From a virus: a DNA stretch of 35,903 nt. This document shows, piece by piece, positions 1 to 8,487 of this stretch; position 1 is the stretch's first letter, and each line of letters opens with the position of its first letter. The position numbers and the translations under genes are program-made. The notes beneath the pieces are model-generated. The model was not told where the DNA came from. It saw only the letters and a list, made by a program, of their open reading frames with translations, and did no database searches. The stretch spans positions 1-35,903 of the IMG/VR virus record IMGVR_UViG_3300045747_000060; one strand, 5' to 3'.

Positions 1-355
1 CATAGTCCTTCGACAGCGACAGCGCCGCTGCATATGGGTCAAGCCCGAAGCTGATCTGCTTGCGGTACGCCTGCACCTCTGCCCACTCACGGAATGCGGA
101 GGATGCGGTGTAGAGCAAGTCTTTCAGGGCTAGGGACAAGATGGCGATGGGTGCCCACTGCGACATACTCAGCGCCATCAGGGCGAAGTAGACAGGTATG
201 CCGAGCAGGGACAGCGCGAGCCATTGCTTAACGTGTGTAAGTTCATGCGCGAGCAACCCTGCGTCGTCTTTCAGATCGGTGCGCAGTTGGATGAACGGGC
301 CGATTGACGAGCCCACGGGTCCGGTAGCAGAGTAAGTGACGAGGGGGTACTTCAT
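1..355 (-). CDS. HEXXH zinc metallopeptidase-like membrane protein, C-terminus outside the window
   Basis: The gene runs off the left edge; 118 residues are visible. The start is ATG at 355, immediately after the TAA of the S74 fibre gene (TAAATG), with AGGA a few bases upstream. Residues 34-45 read GLLAHELTHVKQW-like, a clear HEXXH zinc-binding motif (HELTH at 37-41). A downstream WAEVQAYRKQ segment (91-100) supplies a glutamate that could be the third zinc ligand of a gluzincin. Between them lies one strongly hydrophobic stretch, about 46-78, long enough for one or two membrane helices. Known of the fold: such motifs hydrolyse peptide bonds using zinc. Its substrate is unknown. As the last gene of the structural operon it could act in virion maturation, host entry or lysis; that is inference. 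Confidence 0.65.
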   Translation of the reverse strand, partial: MKYPLVTYSATGPVGSSIGPFIQLRTDLKDDAGLLAHELTHVKQWLALSLLGIPVYFALMALSMSQWAPIAILSLALKDLLYTASSAFREWAEVQAYRKQISFGLDPYAAALSLSKDY

Positions 356-2842
356 TTATATTCCTGCTGCGGTGAGTCGGGCGCGAAGTGATTTGATTTC
401 AGCTACAAGGTCAGCAATAACCTCAGAACTACCTGCTTGCATGGCTTGGTAGATGGGATTGCCATCAGCATCCACTGCGTCTTTGGCTCCGCTCACGCTG
501 CCTGCGTAGACTTCTTGGAACTGGTGAGCAAGGAAGCCGCAAGTAACAGATGCATCTGAGTTCCATGCATAGTTAACAGGGTTAAGTCTGTCTATGCGTG
601 CGCCGTGACCAGTTACCGGACCGATAACCGTTTTCAGACGGTAGTCAGAAGTCGTGTTGTAGAGAACTGCTGTGGTGCCGGATTGGGTGATGGAGCCAAT
701 AACGGCACCGTTATATGAAAAGTAACCGTAGGACGCACCGGATGCCGTGCCATTTGTGTGCGTTATAACAGCCGTACCCTTGCCGAGTTGGGAACTGTCG
801 GCATTCACCGTATTCCCTGCTGTTGTTGCCCCAACCAGCAAATTCCCACTAGAATCCACGCGTACTAATGGAGTACCCCACGTTGTGCAGATGTCGAATG
901 AGTTTGTAGCATTGCCTGAACCCACATTCCATCCGCCAAAGGTAGAGTTATCGAAGGATATATATGGGCCAGTGGATGTGACTCCACCCATCCAGTTTGA
1001 TAAATTTAGTGCAGGACATGCTTGATTTGCTGTATTAACGACAACGACTCCGACAACACCGTCATTCCCTGACCCAGCTATTAACTTCGTATTGACTGAA
1101 GTAGTATTTGTACTAAAGAGTTTCAACGAACCGGCATCCAGCATCATCGCCGTTGTTGGTGTGAATACCGTTGCAGCAGTCAACCCGCTATTTGTGGACC
1201 AGTAGTGCTTACCGGCAGACTGTGCGTATGATGAAGCTTGCCCCGCTTGTATAGCTACTTGCTGGTTGCTGGTGTTGCGGTACTGATTTGAATATAGTGT
1301 TGCTGCGAGTCCGCTGTAGTTTTCCAGTGCAGCATAACCACTAGCGCCAATCTGGTGCACTTTGGATGTGATATGCCAAGCACTAGGCGTAACACCAAGG
1401 CCGAGGTTGCCTGCTGCATCTTCTTTTAGGCTCGCTGTGGTCAAGGCCCCCGTCGCACTCAGCGTGCCAGTGACTGCGAGGCCACCCCCAACAGTCGCAG
1501 CACCACTCGCCGACAGCGTAGTGAATGCGCCTGTGGAGGGGGTGGTGGAGCCGATGGGGGTGGGGGATGCCATGAGTGCAGTGACACCCGCACCGGATAC
1601 AGCACCACTCGCCGACAAGGTGGTTACGGCAGCAGCCGCAGGGGTATCACCGCCGAGGCGCCCGTTCACTCCGTTTCCACTGAACGTCACTGAAGCAACA
1701 CCACCAGCAGTTACGGCAATGGTAGAGCTTGTAGGAGCGTAAAGCCCATTGCCCGAGGCTGAAATGGCGAGCGACGGAGTGCTTACTGAGCCAGCAGCAA
1801 GCAGCAGAGCAGTAATACCTGCAACTGAGGTCGACGCGTTAATCACATTAACGCCATCACAGAACACAACGGCATTTTGGCCGTATGGCAAAACAAGAGT
1901 AGATCCAGGTGTTGGGCTCTGAATAGTGAAGTTGAAGCCACCAAGAACTTGGTTGCTGATGTAGTATACTTGCACGACTGACGGGATCACTATCACATTG
2001 GGGCTTGTAGCAGTCCCTGAGTAAGTCTGCACTACATTGCTAGCCTCAGTCAGACTCAAAGTCGTGGTGCCGCCAGTTACCGTTTTCAACAGCTGGGTGA
2101 AGTTGAACGACGTATTACGGCCTCTTCCAACTGTGTACCACGCGCCAGTTCCTGCATGGAGGAAGCAGCTTTCGTTAACTTGCAGGACAACTGAAGCGCT
2201 TCCATCCACTGTTTCGCCGCCAATCGGGGCTACTGTGACTGTGCCAGTTCCCTGGTTGCGAAGCTCAAGGAAGAAGTCATTAGATGCCGTCGAGGTCAGA
2301 GGAAGCGTGCATGTGATAGCGCCTCCTGTGTTGACAAAGACCTTGGCCCTGTCTGATACGCCAAAGGTTGTATTGGCTGAGATGGTAGACGTTGTTGCTG
2401 ACTGGTTCAGCGTGGCCCCAATTGCTTTCAACCCATATCCTACTAGAGCGGACGCGTCTGGTGCCGATGCGCCGACTCCAAACAGAGTAACTCTCCAAGT
2501 TCCATTGCTAGTAGAGTTATCCGATAGGTAGAGGTACTTCTGCTGTCCTGCAGAGACTGTTGCTATAACATTGCCGCCAGAGTCCTGCACTGTAAAGGTG
2601 TTAGACCCTGGATTGTTGAAGAACACGTCTTGGCCTGGGCCAGCTAACGTAGCGTCTGGCAGGTTGATGGTGAGCCCGCTAGACACTGCTATAACATCCA
2701 TCAAACGGGCAAGAGGCTGCTGAGTGCCAGTCACGTATGGAGGCCAGTAAGTCAGTATGCTAGCAGACAGCGCCACTGAGGCGTAGGCAACATTGGACGG
2801 CTGTACGGTGCTGCCTCCAAAGACGTCGGTAAAGCCTGTCAT
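356..2842 (-). CDS. Tail fibre or tailspike protein with C-terminal S74 intramolecular chaperone
   Basis: This 828-residue protein is rich in Ser, Thr, Gly and Ala, with many short beta-type repeats (ANTTF, ATVSAG, LSASGA), as in trimeric beta-helical fibres. Residues about 732-828 form a peptidase S74 / intramolecular chaperone domain: SDYRLK carries the candidate catalytic Ser732-Lys737 pair, followed by LNPVNYAWN and CGFLAHQFQEVYAG. A C-terminal coiled coil (VIADLVAEIKSLRARL) follows. In this family the chaperone directs trimerisation and then cuts itself off. The LLVGATTAGN-like segment before the domain is common in S74 fibres. The protein is probably the receptor-binding fibre. Its ribosome site is weak, so translation may be coupled to the small gene just upstream. 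Confidence 0.88.
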   Translation of the reverse strand: MTGFTDVFGGSTVQPSNVAYASVALSASILTYWPPYVTGTQQPLARLMDVIAVSSGLTINLPDATLAGPGQDVFFNNPGSNTFTVQDSGGNVIATVSAGQQKYLYLSDNSTSNGTWRVTLFGVGASAPDASALVGYGLKAIGATLNQSATTSTISANTTFGVSDRAKVFVNTGGAITCTLPLTSTASNDFFLELRNQGTGTVTVAPIGGETVDGSASVVLQVNESCFLHAGTGAWYTVGRGRNTSFNFTQLLKTVTGGTTTLSLTEASNVVQTYSGTATSPNVIVIPSVVQVYYISNQVLGGFNFTIQSPTPGSTLVLPYGQNAVVFCDGVNVINASTSVAGITALLLAAGSVSTPSLAISASGNGLYAPTSSTIAVTAGGVASVTFSGNGVNGRLGGDTPAAAAVTTLSASGAVSGAGVTALMASPTPIGSTTPSTGAFTTLSASGAATVGGGLAVTGTLSATGALTTASLKEDAAGNLGLGVTPSAWHITSKVHQIGASGYAALENYSGLAATLYSNQYRNTSNQQVAIQAGQASSYAQSAGKHYWSTNSGLTAATVFTPTTAMMLDAGSLKLFSTNTTSVNTKLIAGSGNDGVVGVVVVNTANQACPALNLSNWMGGVTSTGPYISFDNSTFGGWNVGSGNATNSFDICTTWGTPLVRVDSSGNLLVGATTAGNTVNADSSQLGKGTAVITHTNGTASGASYGYFSYNGAVIGSITQSGTTAVLYNTTSDYRLKTVIGPVTGHGARIDRLNPVNYAWNSDASVTCGFLAHQFQEVYAGSVSGAKDAVDADGNPIYQAMQAGSSEVIADLVAEIKSLRARLTAAGI

Positions 2843-2846
2843 GATC

Positions 2847-3167
2847 TTACAATCCCAGGCCTTGGATAACCGTCATTTTGATGCCAGAGCCAGCAGCTAC
2901 TGTGACCGTGAGGCGAACAGCTCTGATAGGCGCAGTCAGAAACTGGTCCTTGTTGGCAGTAGAGCCGGCAGGCATGTTGGTTAGCTGGCCAAACACAACC
3001 GGAGTTGTTGTCGTGTCAAATGGGTCGTCGTACGTGTAGTCAACCTGGTAAGTGGACCCAGTAAGAACCCGGCATCCAACAGAGCAGCTAAACGGATTTT
3101 GTGTGATGTCGAGCGGAATCCACGCACCCGACGAGACTGTATTGACGGTTTGATTCACTGGGCGCAT
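2847..3167 (-). CDS. Small virion-associated protein, function unknown
   Basis: This 106-residue protein begins MRPVNQTVNTVSSGAWIPLD and ends in an RAVRLTVTVAAGSG beta-rich segment. It has no membrane helix or catalytic motif. The composition (many Thr, Val and Asp, little Lys) and predicted beta character resemble small structural or tail-surface proteins. It lies between the adaptor genes and the fibre, four bases before the fibre start, which suggests a role in tail or fibre attachment. I recognise no family. Confidence 0.6.
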   Translation of the reverse strand: MRPVNQTVNTVSSGAWIPLDITQNPFSCSVGCRVLTGSTYQVDYTYDDPFDTTTTPVVFGQLTNMPAGSTANKDQFLTAPIRAVRLTVTVAAGSGIKMTVIQGLGL

Positions 3168-3190
3168 GACTAACTCCTAAATTTGTGTTA

Positions 3191-3454
3191 CTAAGTCCAA
3201 TTTTCCGGATCGTTATAAGGATCGTCAGGCACTACCAGAGGAACTTCCGGTCTTGGATACTCGACCGTGATCTTGTCCTGAGACCTGGCAGGAAGGCGCC
3301 AAGGATCAAACTCATCTGCGCAATGTGCATGCACTCTGAGTCCTGGAGCATTTGGGTCGCTCACCAGGTCTATAGACTTCGCCTTCATTTTGCAGCGATC
3401 ACAAACAGCAATAGTCAACACCTTTTCGCCTAAGGTGTTCAGGTAGACACTCAC
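3191..3454 (-). CDS. Small CxxC/HxHC putative zinc-binding phage protein
   Basis: This 87-residue protein starts with GTG at 3454, overlapping the adaptor stop codon (GTGA), so it is probably translationally coupled. Visible potential metal ligands are CDRC at about 18-21 and HAHC at about 43-46, spaced as in a small treble-clef or zinc ribbon. The C-terminus is proline- and aspartate-rich (PEVPLVVPDDPYNDPENW). Position among head and tail genes suggests a virion or assembly role, but the function is unknown. A GAGG lies about 10 bases upstream of the start. Confidence 0.62.
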   Translation of the reverse strand: MSVYLNTLGEKVLTIAVCDRCKMKAKSIDLVSDPNAPGLRVHAHCADEFDPWRLPARSQDKITVEYPRPEVPLVVPDDPYNDPENWT

Positions 3455-4458
3455 TTTGTGTAACCTCTGATTGCAGGCTGCAGTCTGATTGGGGCTCCAT
3501 CAGACTCACCGTCTGCGGCTCTCTGCAGGTGATACTCTGCCTTGCTCTCCAAGTAGGGCAGACGGTCAGCTGGAAGTTCTCCTGGCGGTAGCTCAACAGC
3601 AACTCTGCAGGCAAGGCCAAATATCACGTACTCGTACCACCGCTGAGGGACCTCTATCAGATTGTTCAGAGACCCTACGTCTTGAATCTGGCGGTGGTAC
3701 TCAATTGCCAGCTGGTCAGCGGCGCTGGGAACAGGCCATAGCCATATTTGTGGAGCTATTTGCTTGTCAAACCAGTATTGAAGACTCTTAGTAGCTTGGA
3801 ACGTTTTGTTCGGCAAGCTAAAGTAGTCATCGCGGTTCATCTGGGTCATTGGAACCTCAGATGGGCCGTAATTAAACGTCAGTGCCGATACCGCTGCAAG
3901 TGTTCCAGAAGTGTCTCTGACTCTCCAGTAAGTTGCTGCGGCTGAGTTATCCACGTCTGCAGAGATTGAGTCTCCAGCGGCCAATGAAGTTTGCCGTCTA
4001 TCAAAAGCTGCTGCTTGGATCCAAGTAACACCGGAGTCCAATGAGTACTCAATGACAAGAGTCGGCGTGCAAGCAATTGAGAACGTGATCTGTGCGTTTG
4101 TCGGAATGACTGCAGACACAAATGATAGGCCCCTCCAACCAGCAGCTGCAATCTCTGATCCGTTGGTTTCTGCCGTCTGAGTTCTGTAGTTGCATGAGAT
4201 TACGTCACTTGTTCCTGGCGGCATGACATAAACTGTCTGAGCTGCCACCAACGGAATGACTGACTTCTGTATGCACCACAGACTGACCCCGTCATTGACA
4301 AGGTCAGTCAGCAAGAAGAACAGGCTCTCCATGGCCCCTGTTTGCTGCTCTCCAGAGATTGTCGAAGGCATCTTCCCACACCGGCGAAACGCATGCTCTA
4401 TGAGCGTTGTTACGTCAATGACAGTTGTGCCGACGGTTCCAGAAGTAGTTAGTGCCAT
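3451..4458 (-). CDS. Head-to-tail adaptor / tail tubular protein (gp11-like)
   Basis: This 335-residue protein looks like the connector or tubular adaptor of short-tailed phages. The N-terminal helical part (TTLIEHAFRRCGKMP...ESLFFLLTDLVNDG) and the C-terminal part (IWLWPVPSAADQLAIEYHR, then VPQRWYEYVIFGLACRVAVELP) resemble T7 gp11 / P22 gp4-type adaptors. Their last long helix packs against the portal. Residues about 95-195 form an apparent beta-sandwich insertion with VEYSLDSGVTW and YWRVRDTSG, typical of Ig/FN3-like decorations. It sits downstream of the capsid gene and upstream of the fibre, as expected for neck or tail genes. The family call rests on motifs only. Confidence 0.6.
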   Translation of the reverse strand: MALTTSGTVGTTVIDVTTLIEHAFRRCGKMPSTISGEQQTGAMESLFFLLTDLVNDGVSLWCIQKSVIPLVAAQTVYVMPPGTSDVISCNYRTQTAETNGSEIAAAGWRGLSFVSAVIPTNAQITFSIACTPTLVIEYSLDSGVTWIQAAAFDRRQTSLAAGDSISADVDNSAAATYWRVRDTSGTLAAVSALTFNYGPSEVPMTQMNRDDYFSLPNKTFQATKSLQYWFDKQIAPQIWLWPVPSAADQLAIEYHRQIQDVGSLNNLIEVPQRWYEYVIFGLACRVAVELPPGELPADRLPYLESKAEYHLQRAADGESDGAPIRLQPAIRGYTK

Positions 4459-4470
4459 GAAGAAGTCTCA

Positions 4471-5199
4471 TTACACTTGTGGCACGCCAGCAGCTCCCAC
4501 GCGAGTTGCGTTCGGGCCGACTGCAATTGCCGGCAAGCAGATTGTCACGACCAAGCGCTTGGTACCATTGGCAGCAGACGAAGGCGTGTAGCAACCACGA
4601 ACGTCGGTTGTTGAGGTTGTGGCTGGACTGGTCGTATCAGCTGCCACAAAGGTGCCGGCGTCAGTTGCCAAAGTGGCTGCCCACTTGACGGCAGACACGT
4701 AGGCTACGTCAGTCACTCGGAACGGGAGGCCGAGTTTGTCGTTGAAGCCTGCGGTAACAGCAGAACCAGCAGCGCCGGAGATGGCAATGCGACTCACTTG
4801 GCTGAAGGCCTTTGTCGTTGCCACAGTGCTGGTGGAAGGTGCCGCAATCAGTTGGCTCATGGCCTGACCGTATTGGTCGTAGCCGTAGATGGTGAACGTT
4901 GCGGTATTGGCGCCAGCAGCCGACACAGTAACACAACGAGGCACGTCCAACTGAACCACAACGGTACCGTCAGAACGGGTTACCGAAGTGGCTCCTGTTC
5001 CGGCAGTGAGCGTGAGGTTTCCAGCAGCCGCCGGAGTCTGTGAAGCTGCTACACCAGCAGCTTGCAGAGTGACTGGAACTGTGTCCCAGACGTAAACACG
5101 GCCCATAGGACCGACACCAAGCTCTTGCAGAGACGGGCCTGCATTGTCGGAGTTGGGGATAAAAACTGGGCCTAGACGGATGTCATCAGAGATTTGCAC
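4471..5199 (-). CDS. Structural protein of the capsid operon, unknown exact role
   Basis: I place the start at GTG 5199, because AAGGAG lies six bases upstream and a longer reading frame would run through the terminator hairpin and into the capsid gene. The 242-residue product begins VQISDDIRLGPVFIP and is rich in Ala, Thr, Val and Gly, with beta-type stretches (GNLTLTAGTGATSVTR, TFTIYGYDQYGQAM). It has no membrane segment or catalytic motif. Location just after the major capsid gene and before the adaptor suggests a minor capsid, decoration or neck protein. The family is not recognised. Confidence 0.68.
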   Translation of the reverse strand: MQISDDIRLGPVFIPNSDNAGPSLQELGVGPMGRVYVWDTVPVTLQAAGVAASQTPAAAGNLTLTAGTGATSVTRSDGTVVVQLDVPRCVTVSAAGANTATFTIYGYDQYGQAMSQLIAAPSTSTVATTKAFSQVSRIAISGAAGSAVTAGFNDKLGLPFRVTDVAYVSAVKWAATLATDAGTFVAADTTSPATTSTTDVRGCYTPSSAANGTKRLVVTICLPAIAVGPNATRVGAAGVPQV

Positions 5200-5226
5200 G
5201 GCCTGCTCCTTGAAAAGTTTGACCGG

Positions 5227-5262
5227 TGAATGAAGAACCTGGGCCGAAGCCCAGGGTTTTTT
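5227..5262 (-). terminator. UUCG-tetraloop hairpin terminator after the major capsid gene
   Basis: Positions 5238-5255 form CCTGGGC-TTCG-GCCCAGG on the minus strand. This is a seven-pair stem closed by an extra-stable C(UUCG)G loop, followed by TTCTTCATT. It lies between the capsid stop (5267) and the next gene's GTG (5199). On the plus strand the same hairpin is followed by TTTTTT, so it could also stop transcription entering from the other direction. Confidence 0.72.
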
Positions 5263-5266
5263 GGCT

Positions 5267-6316
5267 TTAGGCGCCTGGAGTACCGAACATGGCACGCGGA
5301 TCGGTCACACCTGGGATGTAACGCATCGTGGCCTTGTAACGCATGGAGTCAGTTTCGAAATCACCTTCCATGGACTTTTCCAGCCGGCGACGCATCATCA
5401 TGTTCATGCCACGAGGTGCGTTGGTCTGGATCCACCAAGCTGTCGGGCTTGTCAGACGAGACAGAACGGCCGGGTCAGCGTCCAGAACACCCATGGATTT
5501 CACAGGGTTGATGTCGTTGTTGTTGGTACCGGCACGCAGCACGGATTTCAACAGCACTTCAGCCTGGAAGATGTTGTCAGGAGCAACCACAAGTTTCTTG
5601 GGTTCCAGACGAACTTTCTTACCGGTGTTGTCAACAGCCTTGCGGATCTGAATCAACATCTGTTCCAGAGAAGTCTGGGACAGAGCAGCTGCAGTACCAA
5701 GCTGGTTGCTGAAAGAACCGCCGACGATCGGATGCGATGTGTTGCTCAGAGACACGCCGTCACCAAAGGTGTAGCTAGAGTTGAACGCGCGGTTCAAGAT
5801 GTTAGCTGCCAATGTTTCTTGCGTTTCCACCAACGACTGAGCCAGGTGCTCAGCAAAGATACGACCGATGCGGATGTGGTCACCGTCTTCAACCAGGACC
5901 TTGGTCAGGGCGTAAGCCAGGCCAAACACTTGGTAGTAGTAACGCTGATTGAACAACACACCGCCTTGTTGATAGGTGACTGCTTGGCCGTCAGGCAACT
6001 GAGGAGCAACTCCAAAACCGTACATCACAGGTTCTTCATGGTACGCCCGAGCGATGCCGTCGCGCTCCTTAAAGATCTGCTTCCACTCGTCTTTGCGTTG
6101 GTCGTAGACGCCGTCGAATGCCTCATTCAGAATGGGTTCGACGATGGCGCGGAAGTCGTTGGAGCGCATGGGTGCTGCCATACCGGCAAAGGCGACCAGT
6201 GCACCTGTCTCGTGGCCAAACAGTTGCGACGCGATAAACGCGAGGGCTACAACGAAAAGAGCCTTGAAGGCGAGTGCCATGTCTGAAGCACCGAAGAAAG
6301 TTTTGATAAATTTCAT
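5267..6316 (-). CDS. Major capsid protein (probable)
   Basis: This 349-residue protein has the size, position and composition of an HK97-fold major capsid protein. It has an extended N-terminal helix region (MRSNDFRAIVEPILNEAFDG), a middle with NQRYYYQVFGLAYALTKV and LVETQETLAANILNRAF, and a C-terminal RMIKP-type beta region (FEVDSMRYKA-like, MRYIPGVTDPRAMFG). The arrangement resembles Mu-like head subunits. It lies after scaffold and decoration-like genes and is followed by a strong terminator, suiting a highly expressed gene. The start at 6316 has AAGGAG seven bases upstream. Odd: residues 13-45 form a hydrophobic helix-like stretch ahead of the usual capsid N-terminus. Met46 and Met50 have no good ribosome site, so the extension is probably translated. 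Confidence 0.75.
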   Translation of the reverse strand: MKFIKTFFGASDMALAFKALFVVALAFIASQLFGHETGALVAFAGMAAPMRSNDFRAIVEPILNEAFDGVYDQRKDEWKQIFKERDGIARAYHEEPVMYGFGVAPQLPDGQAVTYQQGGVLFNQRYYYQVFGLAYALTKVLVEDGDHIRIGRIFAEHLAQSLVETQETLAANILNRAFNSSYTFGDGVSLSNTSHPIVGGSFSNQLGTAAALSQTSLEQMLIQIRKAVDNTGKKVRLEPKKLVVAPDNIFQAEVLLKSVLRAGTNNNDINPVKSMGVLDADPAVLSRLTSPTAWWIQTNAPRGMNMMMRRRLEKSMEGDFETDSMRYKATMRYIPGVTDPRAMFGTPGA

Positions 6317-6327
6317 GGTTGTGCTCC

Positions 6328-6894
6328 TTAGACGCTAACCTTGCTAGACACAAACTGATGGCGGGCAATACGGACTTGTAGGACCGTGAAGGCATCGCCG
6401 GCAGCATTCGTTGGTGCGAGACTGTAGTCAACAAGCTGCAGTTGACCTTGCGTAGTAGCCGCCAAGATGGCAGAAGCTGCCATGGCAGAGCTCAAACCAG
6501 TTGCCGCAGAGCCACTGCCGATTGAGCCAGAGTCCAGGTCGATTTGACGTCCTTGCAGGTTAGCCGCAATAGAGCCGTTGGCCTGAATTTCAAAGACCGT
6601 CAAAGGATCATCCCACACCCAGGCTGTGATGTTTGTGGCACCGGTCGTAGCACCAGGCCAGAAGTTGGCCACCGTAGGTTTACCGGTCGCGTCGGTGTAA
6701 GTAACACCGTCGAAAGAACCAAGGAAGTCAGCTTGGAATGCTGCCACATTGATCAGGTTAGACACCAAGGCAACAGGCGTATTCTTGTAAATAGCTGTGG
6801 CGTAGGATGCGGAAAGTGCGTATTCGCGTGCACGGTCCAATCCCGAAGGATGGTAAGCCGGCCGCAAACCAAACGGTGCGGAGGTTGCGCTCAT
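6328..6894 (-). CDS. Head decoration-like protein
   Basis: This 188-residue protein begins MSATSAPFGLRPAYHPSG, with AAGGAG seven bases upstream. The composition is rich in Ala, Ser, Thr and Gly with little charge. The segment FEIQANGSIAANLQGRQIDL and the following Gly/Ser run (GSIGSGSAATG) look like a compact beta barrel, as in decoration proteins. It is encoded immediately upstream of the major capsid gene with an 11-base gap, the usual place for decoration or stabilising proteins. No catalytic motifs are visible. The family call is by context. Confidence 0.55.
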   Translation of the reverse strand: MSATSAPFGLRPAYHPSGLDRAREYALSASYATAIYKNTPVALVSNLINVAAFQADFLGSFDGVTYTDATGKPTVANFWPGATTGATNITAWVWDDPLTVFEIQANGSIAANLQGRQIDLDSGSIGSGSAATGLSSAMAASAILAATTQGQLQLVDYSLAPTNAAGDAFTVLQVRIARHQFVSSKVSV

Positions 6895-6912
6895 AAGTCT
6901 GCTCCTTGCAGA

Positions 6913-7485
6913 TTAGGGTTTGAATGAAGGGGCGCCAAGTTTTGCCCGCTCAATGTTCTTACCCAGTTGTGTGAAACCGTCACCTTCTGGCTTACCCAGC
7001 GGGCGTCCGGAGCTGTCTTCCTCACTAGCAGTGGCTTGGATTCGCTCGTAGATGCTGTTCTCCTCATCCAACGGGCGTTGGTGGTGGAACATTTGCATGA
7101 TTGCCTGGTAACGCTGCTCTGTTATCTTGAACAGAACCATCTCGTTGCAAGTAATCGCACCTTCAAACTGGGCCGACGCCATACCACCAGTCTCGAAGCC
7201 AGGCACATCAGACGCAACCACAGGAATATATCCTAGCCGCTGTCGTTTTTGCACGCTGTCATACGTGGAACCAGTAGTCAACCAGCAAGTATGCCAACCC
7301 GGGATCTGAGGCGGCGTAGGCAACGCCACTTGATCAAATTCATTCGCAAGCAATTGGTTTAGCTCGCTCAAGTCTTCAACCAGTCCGGTCTCGTTTGTGC
7401 GCGCGGTATCTTCTTCGACACCTCGTTCCCCGCGCACGGTAGGAGCATTGTTTCGACGTAGACGATCATCAGTTTTTGCAGCCAT
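6913..7485 (-). CDS. Head-region protein of unknown function
   Basis: This 190-residue protein has a charged, probably disordered N-terminus (MAAKTDDRLRRNNAPTVRGE). A folded centre contains IPGWHTCWLTTGS and QKRQRLGYIPV, followed by a helical C-terminal part (YQAIMQMFHHQRPLDEENSIYERIQA). GGAG lies upstream of the ATG. It lies between scaffold and decoration-like genes, so a virion or head-assembly role is likely. I do not recognise a named family and see no enzyme motif. Confidence 0.6.
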   Translation of the reverse strand: MAAKTDDRLRRNNAPTVRGERGVEEDTARTNETGLVEDLSELNQLLANEFDQVALPTPPQIPGWHTCWLTTGSTYDSVQKRQRLGYIPVVASDVPGFETGGMASAQFEGAITCNEMVLFKITEQRYQAIMQMFHHQRPLDEENSIYERIQATASEEDSSGRPLGKPEGDGFTQLGKNIERAKLGAPSFKP

Positions 7486-7503
7486 ATTTACTCTCCAGAA
7501 GAT

Positions 7504-8487
7504 TTAGTTGGATTCACGATCGATTTTGCGATATTGAGCAATCATTTTTTGACGCCGTGTAGGATCGTCCCAAATGCCTGCTTCTTTCATCGCTTTCACA
7601 CGTTCAGTGGACAACTTAAATCCCCCTTCTGACTCTGAGGATCGGCTTTCGCGCTGACCGGCTCCACCAACTGGAGAACGCGGTCGGCGTTCAGTTGAGT
7701 CATTATAACCACCACTTTTCTCTGTCGTGGCGTTGAATCTGTGGGGCAAATACTTTTTGGCTCTGGACTCAAGTTCTTGCCAGTAGGTGTCTGAGGCTGG
7801 GTCAAAACCGTCTTTTGTGACGGCGTTATCCAGCATGGTCATGACCTGGCTGTCAGCATCAGCTGAACCTGGCCCTTGGTACCACTTGTTCTTGGCCGCA
7901 AACTCTGTGGCTGCCCGGCGTACCATAGGGTTAATGGGCGCAGGCTGTCGCGAGGCCTGAACCATACTGCCCTTAACGCCAAGTAGCTGTGTGTGGCGGT
8001 CACGGGCTTTCAGCATCAGATCTAAAGCCTGAGCGGCTGTGGTGCCGTCTGCCTTTGCTGTGGCGTCAGCCATAATGGCTTTGTAGTGATTGAACACTTG
8101 ATCAGCTTCTTTGATGGCGCCGTCAAGCTGGTCAAGTTTCGATGACGAATCACTTTGTGTGAGCCTCATCAGGTCTTCAGCCATCCGCTTGTTTTGGGCC
8201 GCTAGGCTTTCAACCGTGCGCTGCAGGGTCTCGACCTTTTCTACTCGGTTATGCTTGCGGCGCTGGCGTTCTTGGCGGCGGCGCTCTTTGATAGCATCGC
8301 GCTCGGCGTCATCTTCTGCGTCATCAAGTTCTTGATCGCCTTTGGCTGACCGTTCGTCGCTTTCGCTCTCGTCGTCATCGTCAGAGCGTGTGTTCTTATC
8401 ACCACCCAACTCTTTTTCAAGTTGTTCCTCTTCCGCTTCAGACGAAGACGCTAGGTCAGCGTCGCCTACTGTCGTTAGATCACTCAT
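7504..8487 (-). CDS. Scaffolding-like protein
   Basis: This 327-residue protein is highly charged. It has an acidic N-terminus (about 15-65, many Glu/Asp/Ser), then a basic coiled coil (KERRRQERQRRKHNRVEKVE, about 67-87) continuing to about 160. A helical C-terminal part ends TRRQKMIAQYRKI. Mostly helical, hydrophilic proteins encoded just upstream of the capsid gene are typically internal scaffolds that template procapsid assembly and are then lost. AAGGAG lies seven bases upstream of the ATG, and the gene overlaps the upstream stop by eight bases. No protease domain is visible here or next door. Confidence 0.6.
   Translation of the reverse strand: MSDLTTVGDADLASSSEAEEEQLEKELGGDKNTRSDDDDESESDERSAKGDQELDDAEDDAERDAIKERRRQERQRRKHNRVEKVETLQRTVESLAAQNKRMAEDLMRLTQSDSSSKLDQLDGAIKEADQVFNHYKAIMADATAKADGTTAAQALDLMLKARDRHTQLLGVKGSMVQASRQPAPINPMVRRAATEFAAKNKWYQGPGSADADSQVMTMLDNAVTKDGFDPASDTYWQELESRAKKYLPHRFNATTEKSGGYNDSTERRPRSPVGGAGQRESRSSESEGGFKLSTERVKAMKEAGIWDDPTRRQKMIAQYRKIDRESN

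Noticed and set aside
5261-6286. A 341-codon plus-strand open frame opposite the major capsid gene
   Set aside because: It is fully antisense to a gene with a strong ribosome site, has no ribosome site of its own, and its product has low-quality composition (His/Cys-rich without motif). It is a shadow of capsid codon use.
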